In this document: in pieces, positions 24,057-32,553 of the stretch
Layout of the letters: every line of letters begins with the position of its first letter
Position numbering within the stretch: the first letter of the stretch is position 1
NCBI GenBank assembly: GCA_947459205.1
Contig: CANHCR010000018.1
Coordinates: forward strand, 1-45,544
Origin: Caryophanales bacterium
Lineage (GTDB): Bacteria > Bacillota > Bacilli > Paenibacillales > CANHCR01
Reading direction: 5' to 3'
DNA: 45,544 nucleotides
Notes under the pieces: model-generated
What the model was told of the DNA's origin: nothing
The model's database searches: none
Seen by the model: only the letters and a program-made list of their open reading frames with translations
Position numbers and translations under genes: made by a program

Positions 24057-25137
24057 TCAACCGCAAGGCAAGCGCAAACGCAACTTGACGTTTTGGGCGA
24101 CCATCGGCTTGTTTTTACTGACGTTCGGCAAAAACGCATTCATGATTTTGAAGTCGGCGAAGTTTTTGACGCCGTTTCTGACGATGCTCGTTTCGGTTGG
24201 CGCCTACGCACTGATTGCACCGCTAGAGTTTGCGATTGGCTTCGTAATTCTGATTCTCATCCACGAACTCGGGCACGTTTGGGCTGCGAAAATCAAAGGA
24301 TTTCCTGTCACTGCTCCGTTGTTCATCCCTTTCATCGGTGCGCTCATTATGTTGAAACGCAACCCGCGTGACGCACAGACGGAAGCGTTCATCGCGTTCG
24401 GCGGACCGCTTATCGGCTCGCTGGGTGCGCTCGTCTTCCTTTGGCTCGGCTTGGCATTTGGCAATGGGCTGCTCATTCAGCTTGCTTATTTAGGTTTGCT
24501 AATGAATCTCATTAATCTGCTGCCAATCCATCCGCTCGACGGCGGCCGCATCTCCGTAGCGGTCAGTCGCTGGCTGTGGCTGTTTGGTCTGATCGGCGGC
24601 TTAATCTTGATTGTGTTTTACCTACGCAGCATCCTGTTTTTCATCATTTGGGCGATGTTCGCATGGAGTTTGTTCAACCAGTATGTGCTGAAAAAGCGGC
24701 GCGACGGACAGCGCGGACAATTGGGTGGCCGTTTTCAGGTGGCGATTGACGAAGCGATGATGCCGTCGTGGTTTGTGCCAGGCGAAAACCATCGGCGCGA
24801 ATTGCCTTGGGAAACGTACTCATCGCTCGACGGACAGCAGACTGTCGAGTTCCGCTGGGATGGCATCGAACTGGAGGGCAAACTCGATTTGCCGACGCAA
24901 TGTTTGGTTGATCGCGTGCATGTCACCGACATTCGCCATCTATACGAGGATGGACGGATGGTCGGTTTCGAAGTGGAAGTGAGCGTCGATGCGCGCATTC
25001 ATGAAAATGACCGCTATTATGAGGTCGAACCGGCCGTTCGTTGGGCGTACGGGGCGGCTTATGCAACGTTGGCGCTGGCAATTATCGGCGTAATGCTGTG
25101 GATCCATCAGTTGCTTGGCATTAGCGGTTTAAATTAG
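24046..25137 (+). CDS. Site-2 protease family membrane metalloprotease (M50)
   Basis: This 363-residue integral membrane protease cleaves substrates within or near the membrane. The zinc motif HELGH (His73, Glu74, His77) lies in a membrane segment, and the third ligand Asp165 is in NLLPIHPLDGGR. Around six membrane spans are followed by a soluble C-terminal region (about 230-335) and a final membrane anchor (about 340-358), an unusual tail for the small M50 members. The start overlaps the preceding gene by 11 bases with GGGGAG (24034-24039) in front. No PDZ domain is visible, so it is not a RseP-type protease. Substrate unknown. Confidence 0.88.
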   Translation: MGPNQPQGKRKRNLTFWATIGLFLLTFGKNAFMILKSAKFLTPFLTMLVSVGAYALIAPLEFAIGFVILILIHELGHVWAAKIKGFPVTAPLFIPFIGALIMLKRNPRDAQTEAFIAFGGPLIGSLGALVFLWLGLAFGNGLLIQLAYLGLLMNLINLLPIHPLDGGRISVAVSRWLWLFGLIGGLILIVFYLRSILFFIIWAMFAWSLFNQYVLKKRRDGQRGQLGGRFQVAIDEAMMPSWFVPGENHRRELPWETYSSLDGQQTVEFRWDGIELEGKLDLPTQCLVDRVHVTDIRHLYEDGRMVGFEVEVSVDARIHENDRYYEVEPAVRWAYGAAYATLALAIIGVMLWIHQLLGISGLN

Positions 25138-25182
25138 TTCCGTATCTTTAAGTACTTATCGATAGAGAAGGAAGGGTCCGGC

Positions 25183-26376
25183 TTGAAAACAATCGGCTCG
25201 CGTCGCCTGCAACGAATGGGTTCGGCGATCTTTGCGAAAATCGAACAATGGAAGCGCACGGCATCAGCGGCAGGTCATACGCTCATCGATTTGGGTATCG
25301 GCAGTCCCGACCGTGCGCCTTCAGAAAAGGTGATGACGGCGCTGGCAGAGGCGGTGCGCAAACCGCACAACTACCGCTATCCGACATCGAACGGTACGTT
25401 GGCGCTTAGGCAGGCGATTTGTCGCTGGTTCGCGCATAAATTTGGCGTTGCGCTCGATGCCGAGCGGGAAGTGCTAGTGCTGATGGGCACGCAGGATGGA
25501 CTCGCTCATTTGGCGCTTGCTTTGGCAGATGAAGGCGACGTAGCGCTCGTGCCGAATCCAGGCTATCCCATCTATCAGGCGAATTTGGCGCTCGCAGGGG
25601 TGGAGGCGCATTTGCTTGCGTTGCGTGCCGAGCAGCGCTATTTGCCGAAGTTCGATGACATTCCCGCCGAAGTGGCGGCGCGAGCGCGCTTTCTGCTGCT
25701 CAATTATCCCGGCAATCCGCTGGCGGTGCAGGCTCCGGCGGAACTGTTTGCCGAAGCGCTGCGGTTTTGTGAGCAGTACGACCTAGTGTTCGCACATGAT
25801 TATGCGTACTCAGAAATGACGTTTGGTGCGGTCGAACGGTTCAGTGCCTTGCAAGTGCCTGGCGCCAAGCAGCGAACGATTGAATTTCATTCGTTTTCGA
25901 AAAGTTTCAATATGGCCGGTTGTCGCATCGGCTTTGTCGCCGGCAATGAGCAGGCGATTGCCGCACTTGGCAAGTTGAAGGCGAATATCGATTACGGGGT
26001 GTTTCTCGCCGTTCAAGAGGCGGGGGTCATTGCGCTTGAGGAGGACATGCAGTCGGACGCGACTGTAGGTGCGCTGTATGAAGAGCGGAGTCGGCGATTT
26101 GTGGCGGCGCTGCGTAGTTTCGGTTGGCAGGTGCCTGACTCGGATGCGACGATGTTTGTGTGGGCGCCGGTGCCGGAGGGCTGGACGTCACGCGAGTTTG
26201 CGCGCACGCTACTACTGGAGACGGGCGTGGTGGTGACGCCGGGCGATGCGTTCGGCACGCTAGGCGAAGGTTTTGTGCGCATCGCGCTTGTGCAGGAATG
26301 GGAACGGCTAGAGCAGGCGGCACAACGGATCAAAACATTTTGGGAGGCGCAGCGACATGCAATTGCAGGGGAATGA
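25183..26376 (+). CDS. Class I/II aminotransferase, DapC/DapL-like
   Basis: A 397-residue fold-type I aminotransferase with the PLP lysine Lys240 in HSFSKSFNMAGCRIGF, plus LGIGSPDRAP, PNPGYPIYQ and LLLNYPGNPLAV. These motifs are closest to the LL-diaminopimelate aminotransferase/N-succinyl-DAP aminotransferase-like group, but the same pattern appears in aminotransferases of unknown specificity, so I give no gene name. The start is TTG 25183, with GAAGGAAGGG seven bases upstream. It overlaps the exonuclease gene by 20 bases. Confidence 0.85.
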   Translation: MKTIGSRRLQRMGSAIFAKIEQWKRTASAAGHTLIDLGIGSPDRAPSEKVMTALAEAVRKPHNYRYPTSNGTLALRQAICRWFAHKFGVALDAEREVLVLMGTQDGLAHLALALADEGDVALVPNPGYPIYQANLALAGVEAHLLALRAEQRYLPKFDDIPAEVAARARFLLLNYPGNPLAVQAPAELFAEALRFCEQYDLVFAHDYAYSEMTFGAVERFSALQVPGAKQRTIEFHSFSKSFNMAGCRIGFVAGNEQAIAALGKLKANIDYGVFLAVQEAGVIALEEDMQSDATVGALYEERSRRFVAALRSFGWQVPDSDATMFVWAPVPEGWTSREFARTLLLETGVVVTPGDAFGTLGEGFVRIALVQEWERLEQAAQRIKTFWEAQRHAIAGE

Positions 26377-27226
26377 ACGTTTGATGTTGGTCGATAGTTT
26401 TGCTTTGCTGTTCCGCGGCTACTATGCCTCGGCGATGATGCGGCCGCCGACGCGAAATGCCAAAGGACATTATACGAACGGTTTGCAGCAGTTCGGGCGC
26501 TATTTGTTCGATGCCGTCAAAACGTTTGCGCCGACGCACGTCATTTGTGCGCTCGACATGGGACGCGAGACGTTTCGCAACGAACTGTATCCGCAATATA
26601 AGGCGAATCGCGGCGAACCGCCGGCCGAATTGGTGCCGCAGTTTGATATGTTGCGCACGGTACTCGAGGCGTACGAGATTCCGTATGTTGGGATTGCTGG
26701 CTACGAGGCAGACGATTTGCTTGGTTCGATGGCTGAGCATTATGCCGAAAAAGGTGTGCCCATACAAATTTTGAGCGGTGATGGTGATGTGCTGCAGCTG
26801 TTGCGCCCGAACGTGGAAGTGATTTTGATGAAAAAAGGGTTCTCCAATTATCAGACGGTTAGTGTTGATACGCTGGAGTCATATAATGGACTGCGCACGC
26901 CGCAACAAGTGATTGAAATGAAAGCGCTGATGGGCGATGCCTCGGATAACATACCTGGTTGTCCGAATGTCGGACCGAAGACGGCGCTCAAACTGATCCA
27001 ACAGTTCGACGACATTGACCGCTTGTACGCAAACATCGAGGAAGTGCAGGGTAAGTTGAAACTGCAACTGGTGCAACATCGCGAGCAGGTCGAATTGTCG
27101 CGGCGCCTGGCGACAATCAGTAGGGACGTAGCATTTGACTGTTGCTGGCAGACGGCGGGCTGGCAACGAGACGGCGAGCGCACGCGCGCGCAACTGAATG
27201 AACTTGGGATGAATCCGCTCAAATGA
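26357..27226 (+). CDS. 5'-3' exonuclease, stand-alone Pol I-type nuclease domain (YpcP-like)
   Basis: This 289-residue protein corresponds to the 5'-nuclease domain of DNA polymerase I without a polymerase. It shows the metal-binding acidic residues of the family: LMLVDSFALLFRGYY, CALDMGRETFRNELYPQYKANR, GYEADDLLGSMA, ILSGDGDVLQLL and the helix-hairpin-helix ALMGDASDNIPGCPNVGPKTALKLI. Such proteins (YpcP, Xni) process flaps and primers. GGGAGG (26341-26346) lies ten bases before ATG 26357; MLVD at 26384 is a second possible start. It shares ATGA with the next gene. Confidence 0.93.
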   Translation: MQLQGNERLMLVDSFALLFRGYYASAMMRPPTRNAKGHYTNGLQQFGRYLFDAVKTFAPTHVICALDMGRETFRNELYPQYKANRGEPPAELVPQFDMLRTVLEAYEIPYVGIAGYEADDLLGSMAEHYAEKGVPIQILSGDGDVLQLLRPNVEVILMKKGFSNYQTVSVDTLESYNGLRTPQQVIEMKALMGDASDNIPGCPNVGPKTALKLIQQFDDIDRLYANIEEVQGKLKLQLVQHREQVELSRRLATISRDVAFDCCWQTAGWQRDGERTRAQLNELGMNPLK

Positions 27227-28578
27227 TGCACTCGAGAGCGTATCTCACTGCATTTTTACAAGAGTTCACCGGTGTTTTGCATGCGTTGGAAACGAATGTG
27301 CCACTGCTGCTCGCGGGCGAGGGCGACCGGCAAACACTCGAGCGAACGTTTCGCGCCGTCCATACGCTGAAGGGCTCCGCACTCACGATCGGTGTCGAAT
27401 CGGCCGGGCGATTGGCGCATCAGATGGAAAATGTGCTAGAAAACTTGCTCGACGGAAGTATGGCGGTGACCACGCCGGTTGTCGATGTGCTGGTCGAAAG
27501 TACGCGGCGACTTCGCACAATCGCGGACGGTCTTTGGGGCACGACTGCGGGTGGGCTAGAACATGAAAAGGGGTTAGGTCTTGTTTCGTCAGATGCTGAG
27601 AATTCTGAGATGGAAGTGACCTTGCAAAAGTTGAAGAACCTTTGCCCGCCAGTTAAAGCAGGACATCGGTTGGGTCAATCTGAAATGGTCACGGTGCCTC
27701 GTTCGCCGCTAATGGGCTTAATTCCGTCACAATTTGCTGAGATTGAGCAGGCATGGGCGAGCGGAATGCACGTCTGTCTCGTGTCTGTTCAGTTGAACCA
27801 AGAGACAGTGATGCGAACGGCGCGTCACTTGGTCATCTATCAGGCGCTTGCCGAGCGATTTCGTGTGATTAGCGAGGAGCCTCAACTGGTGGACGGGGAG
27901 GACTTGCTTTGCGATGAACACGTGGTTGTTACGAGAACTAAGAGTACGGCTAATGCAGCGAGCGCGGAGTTGCAGCAGTTTTTGCTGGGACTGGCAGATG
28001 TAGAGCAGGTCGTTGTGGAACTGTTGCAACCGTACGATGAGCATCTCGCTGCGACGCTGCAATCGTTGCTCGGGCGCTTGAGCGCGGAAGAAGGCAAGGA
28101 GTTCGAGTTCGTGTGTGATGGTTTTGCCGGCGGAAAGCTTGCCGTAGCGTGGCCACTGCTTGGATCTCTGTTAATTCCGCTCGTCATCAACGCCGCAGTA
28201 CACGGCATCGAGACGCCAGATGAGCGCGACCAGAGTGACAAACCGCGCAAAGGGCGCGTCGTCGTGCACGGTGTTTGTGAGCAGCATCATTTGTTGATTG
28301 AAGTCAGTGATGATGGCCGCGGCATAGACTTAGAGCAGGTGTGCCGAACGGCGCTCAGTAAAGGAATCGTCGATTCAGCCGACGAGCAAGATTTACGACT
28401 TATTTTTCGACAAGGATTGAGCACATCGGCAGTTGTTACGACACGCGCAGGACGGGGCGTCGGACTTGATCTTGTACATTCACAAATTACTGCTTGGGGC
28501 GGGATGATTGACGTGAAAAGTACGGTGGGCGCAGGCACAACGTTTCGCATCCAATTGCCGATTGCGGTCATAAGTTGA
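27223..28578 (+). CDS. Reduced CheA-like histidine kinase (Hpt, P2-like, ATPase)
   Basis: This 451-residue protein resembles CheA but is incomplete. An N-terminal Hpt domain carries the phospho-accepting His47 in AVHTLKGSALTIG. A middle region (about 180-268) resembles the P2 CheY-binding domain. The ATPase has an N-box Asn323 (NAAVHGIE), a G1 box DDGRGID (363-369), and FRQGLSTSAVVTTRAGRGVGLDLV. It ends at residue 451 directly after the ATPase domain, so the CheW-like P5 domain is absent, and the space between P2 and the ATPase is too short for the P3 dimerisation helices. No other chemotaxis genes are near. It is translationally coupled to the exonuclease gene. Partner and output are unknown. 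Confidence 0.85.
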   Translation: MMHSRAYLTAFLQEFTGVLHALETNVPLLLAGEGDRQTLERTFRAVHTLKGSALTIGVESAGRLAHQMENVLENLLDGSMAVTTPVVDVLVESTRRLRTIADGLWGTTAGGLEHEKGLGLVSSDAENSEMEVTLQKLKNLCPPVKAGHRLGQSEMVTVPRSPLMGLIPSQFAEIEQAWASGMHVCLVSVQLNQETVMRTARHLVIYQALAERFRVISEEPQLVDGEDLLCDEHVVVTRTKSTANAASAELQQFLLGLADVEQVVVELLQPYDEHLAATLQSLLGRLSAEEGKEFEFVCDGFAGGKLAVAWPLLGSLLIPLVINAAVHGIETPDERDQSDKPRKGRVVVHGVCEQHHLLIEVSDDGRGIDLEQVCRTALSKGIVDSADEQDLRLIFRQGLSTSAVVTTRAGRGVGLDLVHSQITAWGGMIDVKSTVGAGTTFRIQLPIAVIS

Positions 28579-28613
28579 AGTTCGAACGTTTTTTGTTTAA
28601 CATAGAGATACTG

Positions 28614-28633
28614 TGCATAGGAGTTTCTATGCA
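28614..28633. promoter_or_regulatory. Inverted repeat in the zwf leader
   Basis: TGCATAG (28614-28620) and CTATGCA (28627-28633) are perfect inverted copies separated by six bases, 28 bases before the zwf start. It could be an operator or a small leader hairpin; there is no U-run, so it is not a terminator. Confidence 0.35.
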
Positions 28634-28660
28634 AATTTTGATTTGAGGAGTTAATCGCGA

Positions 28661-30190
28661 ATGATAGAGCAGGACGGAGCTTTGCTTGTCATGTTTGGCG
28701 CGACCGGAGACTTGGCGCGACGCAAACTTTACCCAGCCATTTACAGTCTATACTGTGAAGGCAAATTAGGAGAAAAGTTCGCGCTTGTCGGCGTATCCAG
28801 GCGTCCACGAACGAATGAGCAGTTTCGCGAAGAGTTGCGCAAGTCGATCGAAGAGTTTGCGCGTCATAGCATCGAAAATGATGAGCGTTGGCAAGCGTTT
28901 GCCGCTCATTTTGTGTATCAATCGCTCGATATCAATGAAATCTCGCATTTCGTCACCTTGCAAAATGTGGCGTCTGCGTTGGAACAGCAATTCGGTCTCA
29001 CTGGAAACCGTTTGTTTTATTTGGCGATCGCACCAGAACTGTTCGGCAAAGTCGGCAAAAACTTGCGCGACGGCGGGGTGTTGGATACGGCGGGCTGGCA
29101 TCGCTTGGTCATCGAAAAGCCGTTCGGCTACGACCTGCCATCAGCTGAGCAACTGAATGCGCAAATTAATGAAGTCTTTAGTGAACAACAAATTTTCCGC
29201 ATCGACCATTACCTCGGCAAAGAGATGGTGCAAAACATTCAGGCGATTCGTTTTGCTAACCGTTTGTTCGAGCCGCTCTGGAACCGGCATCATATCGCCA
29301 ACGTACAAATTACGACGAGCGAGTCGATCGGCGTAGAGGAACGCGGGACATACTATGATCAGTCGGGCGCGTTACGCGACATGGTGCAAAATCACATGTT
29401 GCAAATGTTGGCGCTGATTACGATGGATGAGCCGAGTTCGTTCGAGTCGGAGCGAATTCGTGATGAGAAAGTCAAAGTCATTCAAGCGTTACGCCAGTTC
29501 ACGACTGATGACGAGGTGCGGGCGAACGTCTCGCGCGGCCAATATATTGAGGGTGTCGTCAATGGCAAACAATTGCCGGCGTACCGTGAAGAACCGAATG
29601 TGTCGGATCAGTCGACGACGGAAACGTACTTTGCGGCCCGCATGATGATTGATAATGAACGCTGGCAGGGCGTACCGTTCTATTTGCGGACGGGTAAACG
29701 TCTGCCAGTGAAGGCGACGGAAATAGTGATTGAGTTGAAAACGACGGACATGGCGATTGGCGGTGTGCCAGTGCAGCCGTTGCCGAATTTACTCGTCATT
29801 CGCATCCAACCGAATGAGGGCATCCATATCCGTTTTAATACGAAGAAATCTGGGACGTTTGCGCAAGTGACGCCGGTCGACTTTGATTTCAACAATAATA
29901 AGGGCAAACCGCCGGGTTCGGTGCCAGAAGCGTATGAGCGCTTACTGTACGATGCGTTGCGCGGCGATTCGAGTTACTTTACACGTTGGGACGAGGTTGC
30001 GAGTGCGTGGCGTTTCGTCGATCCGATTGCCAAAGCTTGGCGCACCGATGCTGCTGATTTGCAGTTTTATGCGGCGGGCAGTTGGGGACCGAGCAAAGGT
30101 AACGGCTTGCCGGAGGAAGACGGCTTCAAATGGTGGCCGGTGAGCGGTCAGGCGGACCGCGATGCGCTGTGGTACGCGGAGAGCATATAG
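28661..30190 (+). CDS. zwf: Glucose-6-phosphate 1-dehydrogenase
   Basis: Zwf (509 aa) oxidises glucose-6-phosphate to 6-phosphogluconolactone with NADP+ reduction, the entry step of the oxidative pentose phosphate pathway. The coenzyme motif MFGATGDLARRKLYPAIY lies at about 11-28, and the substrate motif RIDHYLGKEMVQN is intact. VIEKPFGYDL and RDMVQNHMLQML are also typical. GAGGAG (28645-28650) is ten bases before ATG 28661. Neither gnd nor pgl is adjacent. Confidence 0.97.
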   Translation: MIEQDGALLVMFGATGDLARRKLYPAIYSLYCEGKLGEKFALVGVSRRPRTNEQFREELRKSIEEFARHSIENDERWQAFAAHFVYQSLDINEISHFVTLQNVASALEQQFGLTGNRLFYLAIAPELFGKVGKNLRDGGVLDTAGWHRLVIEKPFGYDLPSAEQLNAQINEVFSEQQIFRIDHYLGKEMVQNIQAIRFANRLFEPLWNRHHIANVQITTSESIGVEERGTYYDQSGALRDMVQNHMLQMLALITMDEPSSFESERIRDEKVKVIQALRQFTTDDEVRANVSRGQYIEGVVNGKQLPAYREEPNVSDQSTTETYFAARMMIDNERWQGVPFYLRTGKRLPVKATEIVIELKTTDMAIGGVPVQPLPNLLVIRIQPNEGIHIRFNTKKSGTFAQVTPVDFDFNNNKGKPPGSVPEAYERLLYDALRGDSSYFTRWDEVASAWRFVDPIAKAWRTDAADLQFYAAGSWGPSKGNGLPEEDGFKWWPVSGQADRDALWYAESI

Positions 30191-30214
30191 CATCATAAAT
30201 GGAAGGTGATGACA

Positions 30215-30853
30215 ATGAAAATTTACGATATTTCCGTGACGATCAAGGATGGCATGACCGTCTATAAAAACAAGCCGGAGAAGCAACCGAACGTTCGCGT
30301 CGTGCAAGATTTTTCGACAGCAACCGCGCATGAGTCGCGCGTCGATATGGACGTGCATTGCGGTACCCATCTGGATGCGCCGCTTCATATGGTGCCAGGC
30401 GGGGCGACGATTGAGACGATAGGCCTTGAGCAGTTGGTTGGACCAGCGCGCGTGCTCGATTTGACGCACGTCAGCGATGCGATTACGGTCGAAGATTTGC
30501 AGAAGTACGATGTACAGGAGAACGAATGGTTGCTATTCAAGACGCGCAACTCGAACGTCGAGGAATTCGACTTTGATTTCGTCTATTTGAATGAAGAGGC
30601 GGCTAAGTTTGTGGCGGCGCGCGGCATTCGCGGCGTCGGGACGGATGCGCTCGGGATTGAACGCAGTCAGGCGGGACACCCGACACACAAGACGCTGTTT
30701 AAACACGACGTGCTGATTGTCGAAGGATTGCGCCTGAAGGACGTGCCGGAAGGTGAATATTTCATGGTGATTGCGCCGCTCAAATTAGAAGGAATCGATG
30801 CCGCTCCGGCTCGTGCTTTGCTGATTGACGGCATCAAAGAAGGTTGGGCATGA
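30215..30853 (+). CDS. Cyclase-family (kynurenine formamidase-like) hydrolase
   Basis: This 212-residue protein belongs to the metal-dependent cyclase family. The metal motif HCGTHLDAPLH (His48, His52, Asp54, His58) is intact, with the later THKTLFKHDVLIVEGL segment also typical. Members include kynurenine formamidases and isatin hydrolases, but without tryptophan-catabolism genes nearby the substrate is open. I chose ATG 30215, because GGAAGGTGA (30201-30209) is correctly placed; the in-frame GTG 30206 and ATG 30209 fall inside that site. It overlaps prfC by four bases. Confidence 0.85.
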   Translation: MKIYDISVTIKDGMTVYKNKPEKQPNVRVVQDFSTATAHESRVDMDVHCGTHLDAPLHMVPGGATIETIGLEQLVGPARVLDLTHVSDAITVEDLQKYDVQENEWLLFKTRNSNVEEFDFDFVYLNEEAAKFVAARGIRGVGTDALGIERSQAGHPTHKTLFKHDVLIVEGLRLKDVPEGEYFMVIAPLKLEGIDAAPARALLIDGIKEGWA

Positions 30854-32463
30854 TGAGTACCGATTTACAGCAAGAATTGCAGACGGAAGTCAGCAAGCGG
30901 CGCACGTTCGCGATTATTTCTCACCCGGATGCGGGGAAGACGACGCTCACGGAGAAGTTGTTGCTGTTTGGCGGTGCGATTCGTCTCGCGGGGACGGTCA
31001 AGGCGCGCAAGGCAAGCAAACACGCGACCTCCGACTGGATGGAAATTGAGAAGCAACGCGGCATCTCGGTAACGTCGAGTGTGTTGCAGTTTTCTTATCT
31101 TGATCATCAGATTAATATTCTTGATACGCCAGGTCACCAAGATTTCAGTGAAGATACGTATCGCACGTTGACGGCTGCCGATAGTGCGGTGATGTTGATT
31201 GACGTCGCGAAAGGTGTCGAGGCGCAGACGAAGAAATTGTTCCAGGTTTGCCGGATGCGCGGCATTCCGATTTTCACGTTCATCAACAAACTCGACCGCG
31301 AAGGGCAAAACCCGTTCGACGTGCTCGACGAAATTGAGCAGGTGCTCGGCATTCGTTCGTATCCGATGAACTGGCCGATTGGTTCGGGTAAGCAGTTTTG
31401 CGGGGTGTACGACCGCGTCAGCAGTCAATTGGAGTTGTTTAAGAGCGACGAAGATCACCGCGAAATCGACGTGCGCCCGGTCAGTGGCTATGATGATCCG
31501 CTAGTTGAGCAAATTGCCGGTGAATATTTGGCGGGTAAACTGGCGGAAGATATGGAGTTGCTGGAGATTGCCGGTGACCCGTTTGATTTCGAAAAAGTTC
31601 GGCAAGGCGAGTTGACGCCAGTATTTTTCGGCAGTGCGATTAACAACTTCGGCTTGCAGACGTTTCTTGAGCATTTTCTGAAATTGGCGCCGACGCCGAC
31701 GTCGCGTCAGAGCAGTCAAGGGGAAGTGCGGCCGACGGATGAAAAGTTCAGCGGTTTTATTTTTAAGATTCAGGCGAATATGAATCCAGCGCACCGCGAT
31801 CGCATCGCTTTTCTGCGCATTTGCTCGGGCAAGTTTGAGCGCGGGATGGGCGTCCGTCATGTGCGTGCTGGTAAAGATATTAAATTGGCGCAACCGCAGC
31901 AGTTTATGGCGCAGGACCGCAACATTGTCGATACGGCTTATCCCGGTGATATCATCGGACTGTTCGATCCGGGCATTTTCCAGATTGGCGACACACTCGT
32001 GCAGGGTGGCAACTTGGAGTTTCATGAACTGCCGACTTTTTCACCGGAATTGTTTGCCAAAGTGTCGATCAAAAATGCGCTGAAGTATAAGCAGTATCAG
32101 AAAGGTTTGGCGCAGTTGACGGAGGAAGGCACGATTCAGGTATTCACCACAGCGGGTGTGTTCGATGATACGATTCTCGGCGGCGTTGGCGAGTTGCAGT
32201 TCGAAGTGTTCGAGTACCGGATGCGCGTTGAATATGGCGTCGACATTCAGTTGCAGCGTCTGTCGTTCCAATTGGCGCGCTGGGTTGTCGCCGGCGGTAC
32301 GGACAAAATCGATGCGAAAAACTTCCGCATCAACTCGCTGCTAGTGAAGGACCGCTTTGAGCAATATGTCGGTTTGTTCGATAACGATTACGCGCTTCGC
32401 ATGATGCAGGAAAAACTCGCCGATTCAACGTTTCACGAAACGGCGCCACGCGTCAGCAGTTAA
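30850..32463 (+). CDS. prfC: Peptide chain release factor 3
   Basis: RF3 (537 aa) is the GTPase that recycles RF1/RF2 after termination. The translational GTPase motifs are in order: G1 SHPDAGKTT, the G2 region RGISVTSSV, G3 DTPGHQDF and G4 NKLD. The KARKASKHATSDWMEIEKQRG stretch and the C-terminal domains are characteristic of RF3 rather than EF-G. The start is ATG 30850 (or 30853), with AAAGAAGG six to nine bases upstream; TTG 30844 lies too close to that site. Confidence 0.96.
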   Translation: MMSTDLQQELQTEVSKRRTFAIISHPDAGKTTLTEKLLLFGGAIRLAGTVKARKASKHATSDWMEIEKQRGISVTSSVLQFSYLDHQINILDTPGHQDFSEDTYRTLTAADSAVMLIDVAKGVEAQTKKLFQVCRMRGIPIFTFINKLDREGQNPFDVLDEIEQVLGIRSYPMNWPIGSGKQFCGVYDRVSSQLELFKSDEDHREIDVRPVSGYDDPLVEQIAGEYLAGKLAEDMELLEIAGDPFDFEKVRQGELTPVFFGSAINNFGLQTFLEHFLKLAPTPTSRQSSQGEVRPTDEKFSGFIFKIQANMNPAHRDRIAFLRICSGKFERGMGVRHVRAGKDIKLAQPQQFMAQDRNIVDTAYPGDIIGLFDPGIFQIGDTLVQGGNLEFHELPTFSPELFAKVSIKNALKYKQYQKGLAQLTEEGTIQVFTTAGVFDDTILGGVGELQFEVFEYRMRVEYGVDIQLQRLSFQLARWVVAGGTDKIDAKNFRINSLLVKDRFEQYVGLFDNDYALRMMQEKLADSTFHETAPRVSS

Positions 32464-32474
32464 GGTTAGGCATA

Positions 32475-32508
32475 CAAGAGACGCAGCGACTGCTGGTCTC
32501 TTTTGTTG
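32475..32508 (+). terminator. Rho-independent terminator after prfC
   Basis: AAGAGAC (32476-32482) pairs with GTCTCTT (32496-32502); an inner CAGC/GCTG stem around a GACT loop extends it past one bulged G. TTTTGTTGTT follows. Confidence 0.75.
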
Positions 32509-32553
32509 TTCAAATGTTGTGTAGATGTTGTACAGGAAGTGGGGGTGCGCCGC

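Noticed and set aside
28579-28610. Possible terminator after the CheA-like gene (GTTCGAAC followed by U residues)
   Set aside because: The palindrome has no room for a loop, so a stable hairpin is unlikely.
30865-31458. 197-codon minus-strand frame opposite prfC
   Set aside because: Antisense shadow of an unmistakable RF3 GTPase domain.
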